Positions 13,903-14,467 of a DNA stretch of 14,467 nucleotides are shown here, piece by piece. Position 1 is the first letter of the stretch. Each line of letters begins with the position of its first letter. Source of the DNA: Actinomycetota bacterium (GTDB taxonomy: Bacteria > Actinomycetota > Thermoleophilia > Gaiellales > Gaiellaceae). The notes beneath the pieces are model-generated. The model made no database searches. It saw only the letters and a program-made list of their open reading frames with translations, and was not told the DNA's origin. The position numbers and the translations under genes are program-made. The stretch is from NCBI GenBank assembly GCA_013821525.1, contig JACDGR010000007.1, forward strand, positions 10,307-24,773, given 5' to 3'.

Positions 13903-14330
13903 TGCCGCGTCTCGTCGGGATCAACCATGTTGCGCTCGAGGTCGACGACCTCGAGGCTGCGGTTGAGTTCTATACCGCGCTGTTCCAGCCGACCGGCGTC
14001 GACCGCAGCGAAGACGACGCGGCGTTTCTCGAGATCGGCGACCAGTTTCTCGCGTTGTTCGAACGCGGATCGCGCGAAGAGGAGGCGCACTTCGGGCTGG
14101 TGGTCGACGACAAGGAGGCAGCCAGGCGGGCGCTCGAGGCAGCCGGTGTCGAGATCCTGCCGGGACACCGCCTCGACTTCCACGACCCGTCCGGCAACCG
14201 CGTGCAGGTCGTGCAGTACGACCAGATTCAGTTCACGAAGACCGATCGCGTGCTCGAGGGGATGCAGCTCGAGCTCGGCAAGACGGATGCGGCGCTCGAC
14301 GAGCTCCGCGCCAGCGGCCTCACGGACTAA
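13902..14330 (+). CDS. VOC-superfamily protein 2
   Basis: A 142-aa single-module VOC protein with VGINHVALEVDDLEAAVEFY (5-24, H9 a likely ligand), AHFGLVVDDKEA (62-73, H63 a likely ligand), and HDPSGNRVQVVQY (94-106), where Q102 replaces the usual Glu. A 35-residue tail (KTDRVLEGMQLELGKTDAAL and following) extends beyond the VOC fold and may be helical. Unlike the other VOC protein of this operon it keeps two His ligands, so it could bind metal. The start is the ATG at 13902 (TGATG overlap with the GNAT stop); a GTG at 13899 would add one residue. It is the last gene of the operon; only a 5-bp inverted repeat (14331-14335 with 14351-14355) follows, too weak to call a terminator. Confidence 0.8.
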   Translation: MPRLVGINHVALEVDDLEAAVEFYTALFQPTGVDRSEDDAAFLEIGDQFLALFERGSREEEAHFGLVVDDKEAARRALEAAGVEILPGHRLDFHDPSGNRVQVVQYDQIQFTKTDRVLEGMQLELGKTDAALDELRASGLTD

Positions 14331-14365
14331 AGAGCGGCGCAGACTAAGAAGCTCTAACTGAATGA

Positions 14366-14467
14366 AGGGACCCGTTCGGCGGGGGCGGATCCGTCGGCAT
14401 CTGTCGTCAAGCTCGGAGGCGATGTCGATGCGGACGAAGCCGTGGGATGTGTCGGATGGGTTGTGGG
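14366..14467 (+). mobile_element. Left end of an IS5-type insertion sequence (cut by window edge)
   Basis: The probable transposase start at 14428 implies that an IS begins just upstream. A likely terminal-repeat start is AGGGACCCGTTCGGC at 14366-14380, preceded by TGA (14363-14365), which would fit a TNA target duplication as used by some IS5-family groups. The other end is outside the window, so neither repeat nor target duplication can be confirmed. Confidence 0.4.
14428..14467 (+). CDS. IS5-family transposase, N-terminal fragment
   Basis: Thirteen codons are visible before the window ends: MRTKPWDVSDGLW. This is the typical opening of IS5-family transposases of actinobacteria (KPW.VSD.LW..IEPLLP). 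The ATG at 14428 has GGAGG at 14415-14419, 8 nt upstream. An in-frame ATG at 14422 is only 2 nt from that site and is less likely. The fragment is too short to say whether the element is intact. Confidence 0.6.
   Translation, partial: MRTKPWDVSDGLW

Noticed and set aside
14331..14355. Terminator after the second VOC gene
   Set aside because: Only a 5-bp inverted repeat (AGAGC/GCTCT) with a 15-nt loop and no U-run; too weak to support.
1..14467. CRISPR arrays, tRNA or rRNA genes
   Set aside because: No regularly spaced direct repeats and no recognisable tRNA or rRNA sequence were seen; intergenic gaps are too short for most.

Overview
The window is GC-rich, almost fully coding bacterial DNA. 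Its gene content and the linkage of a SpoU-type rRNA methyltransferase with pheS-pheT suggest an actinobacterium. Class Thermoleophilia (Gaiellales/Solirubrobacterales-like) is my best guess. That placement is inference from gene order and protein style; no marker gene here proves it. Starts other than ATG are frequent (GTG, several TTG), many genes lack a clear Shine-Dalgarno (SD) sequence, and stop/start overlaps (TTGA, ATGA, TGATG, TAATG) are the rule.

Layout. (1) 1-200: the 3' end of a TrmH/SpoU RNA methyltransferase runs into a perfect 44-bp palindrome, which also holds the stop codon of a convergent class I SAM methyltransferase (188-889, minus). (2) 1030-4357: pheS and pheT, the two subunits of phenylalanyl-tRNA synthetase. 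A secreted two-domain cupredoxin (4401-5051) follows. (3) 5053-7123, minus strand: five overlapping genes in transcription order: 42-aa small protein, 122-aa single-helix protein, holin-like PF07332-type protein, DUF3618-type protein, YihY/BrkB membrane protein. This looks like an envelope operon. (4) 7196-7669: argR, divergent from the envelope operon and tail-overlapping an amidase. (5) 7662-9864, minus strand: an unrecognised 214-aa protein, a PRC-barrel-like 66-aa protein and an amidase-signature hydrolase, joined by stop/start overlaps. (6) 9892-14330, plus strand: E1-alpha, E1-beta and E2 of a 2-oxoacid (pyruvate/acetoin-type) dehydrogenase, followed by a VOC, GNAT, VOC cassette, all overlapping or within 4 nt. 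(7) 14366-14467: the probable left end of an IS5-type insertion sequence, cut by the window edge.

How it fits together. The left part is translation machinery. The centre is cell-envelope genes plus the arginine regulator. The right part is central carbon metabolism with accessory small-molecule enzymes. No CRISPR array, phage or classical defence island is visible. The most interesting signals are the palindrome that gives two convergent genes identical last codons, a possible back-to-back promoter with overlapping -10 elements between E1-alpha and the 214-aa gene, the start-site puzzle of argR, the cupredoxin whose second domain has lost its copper ligands, and the VOC-GNAT-VOC cassette fused to the dehydrogenase operon. 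No E3 (dihydrolipoyl dehydrogenase) gene is in the window.
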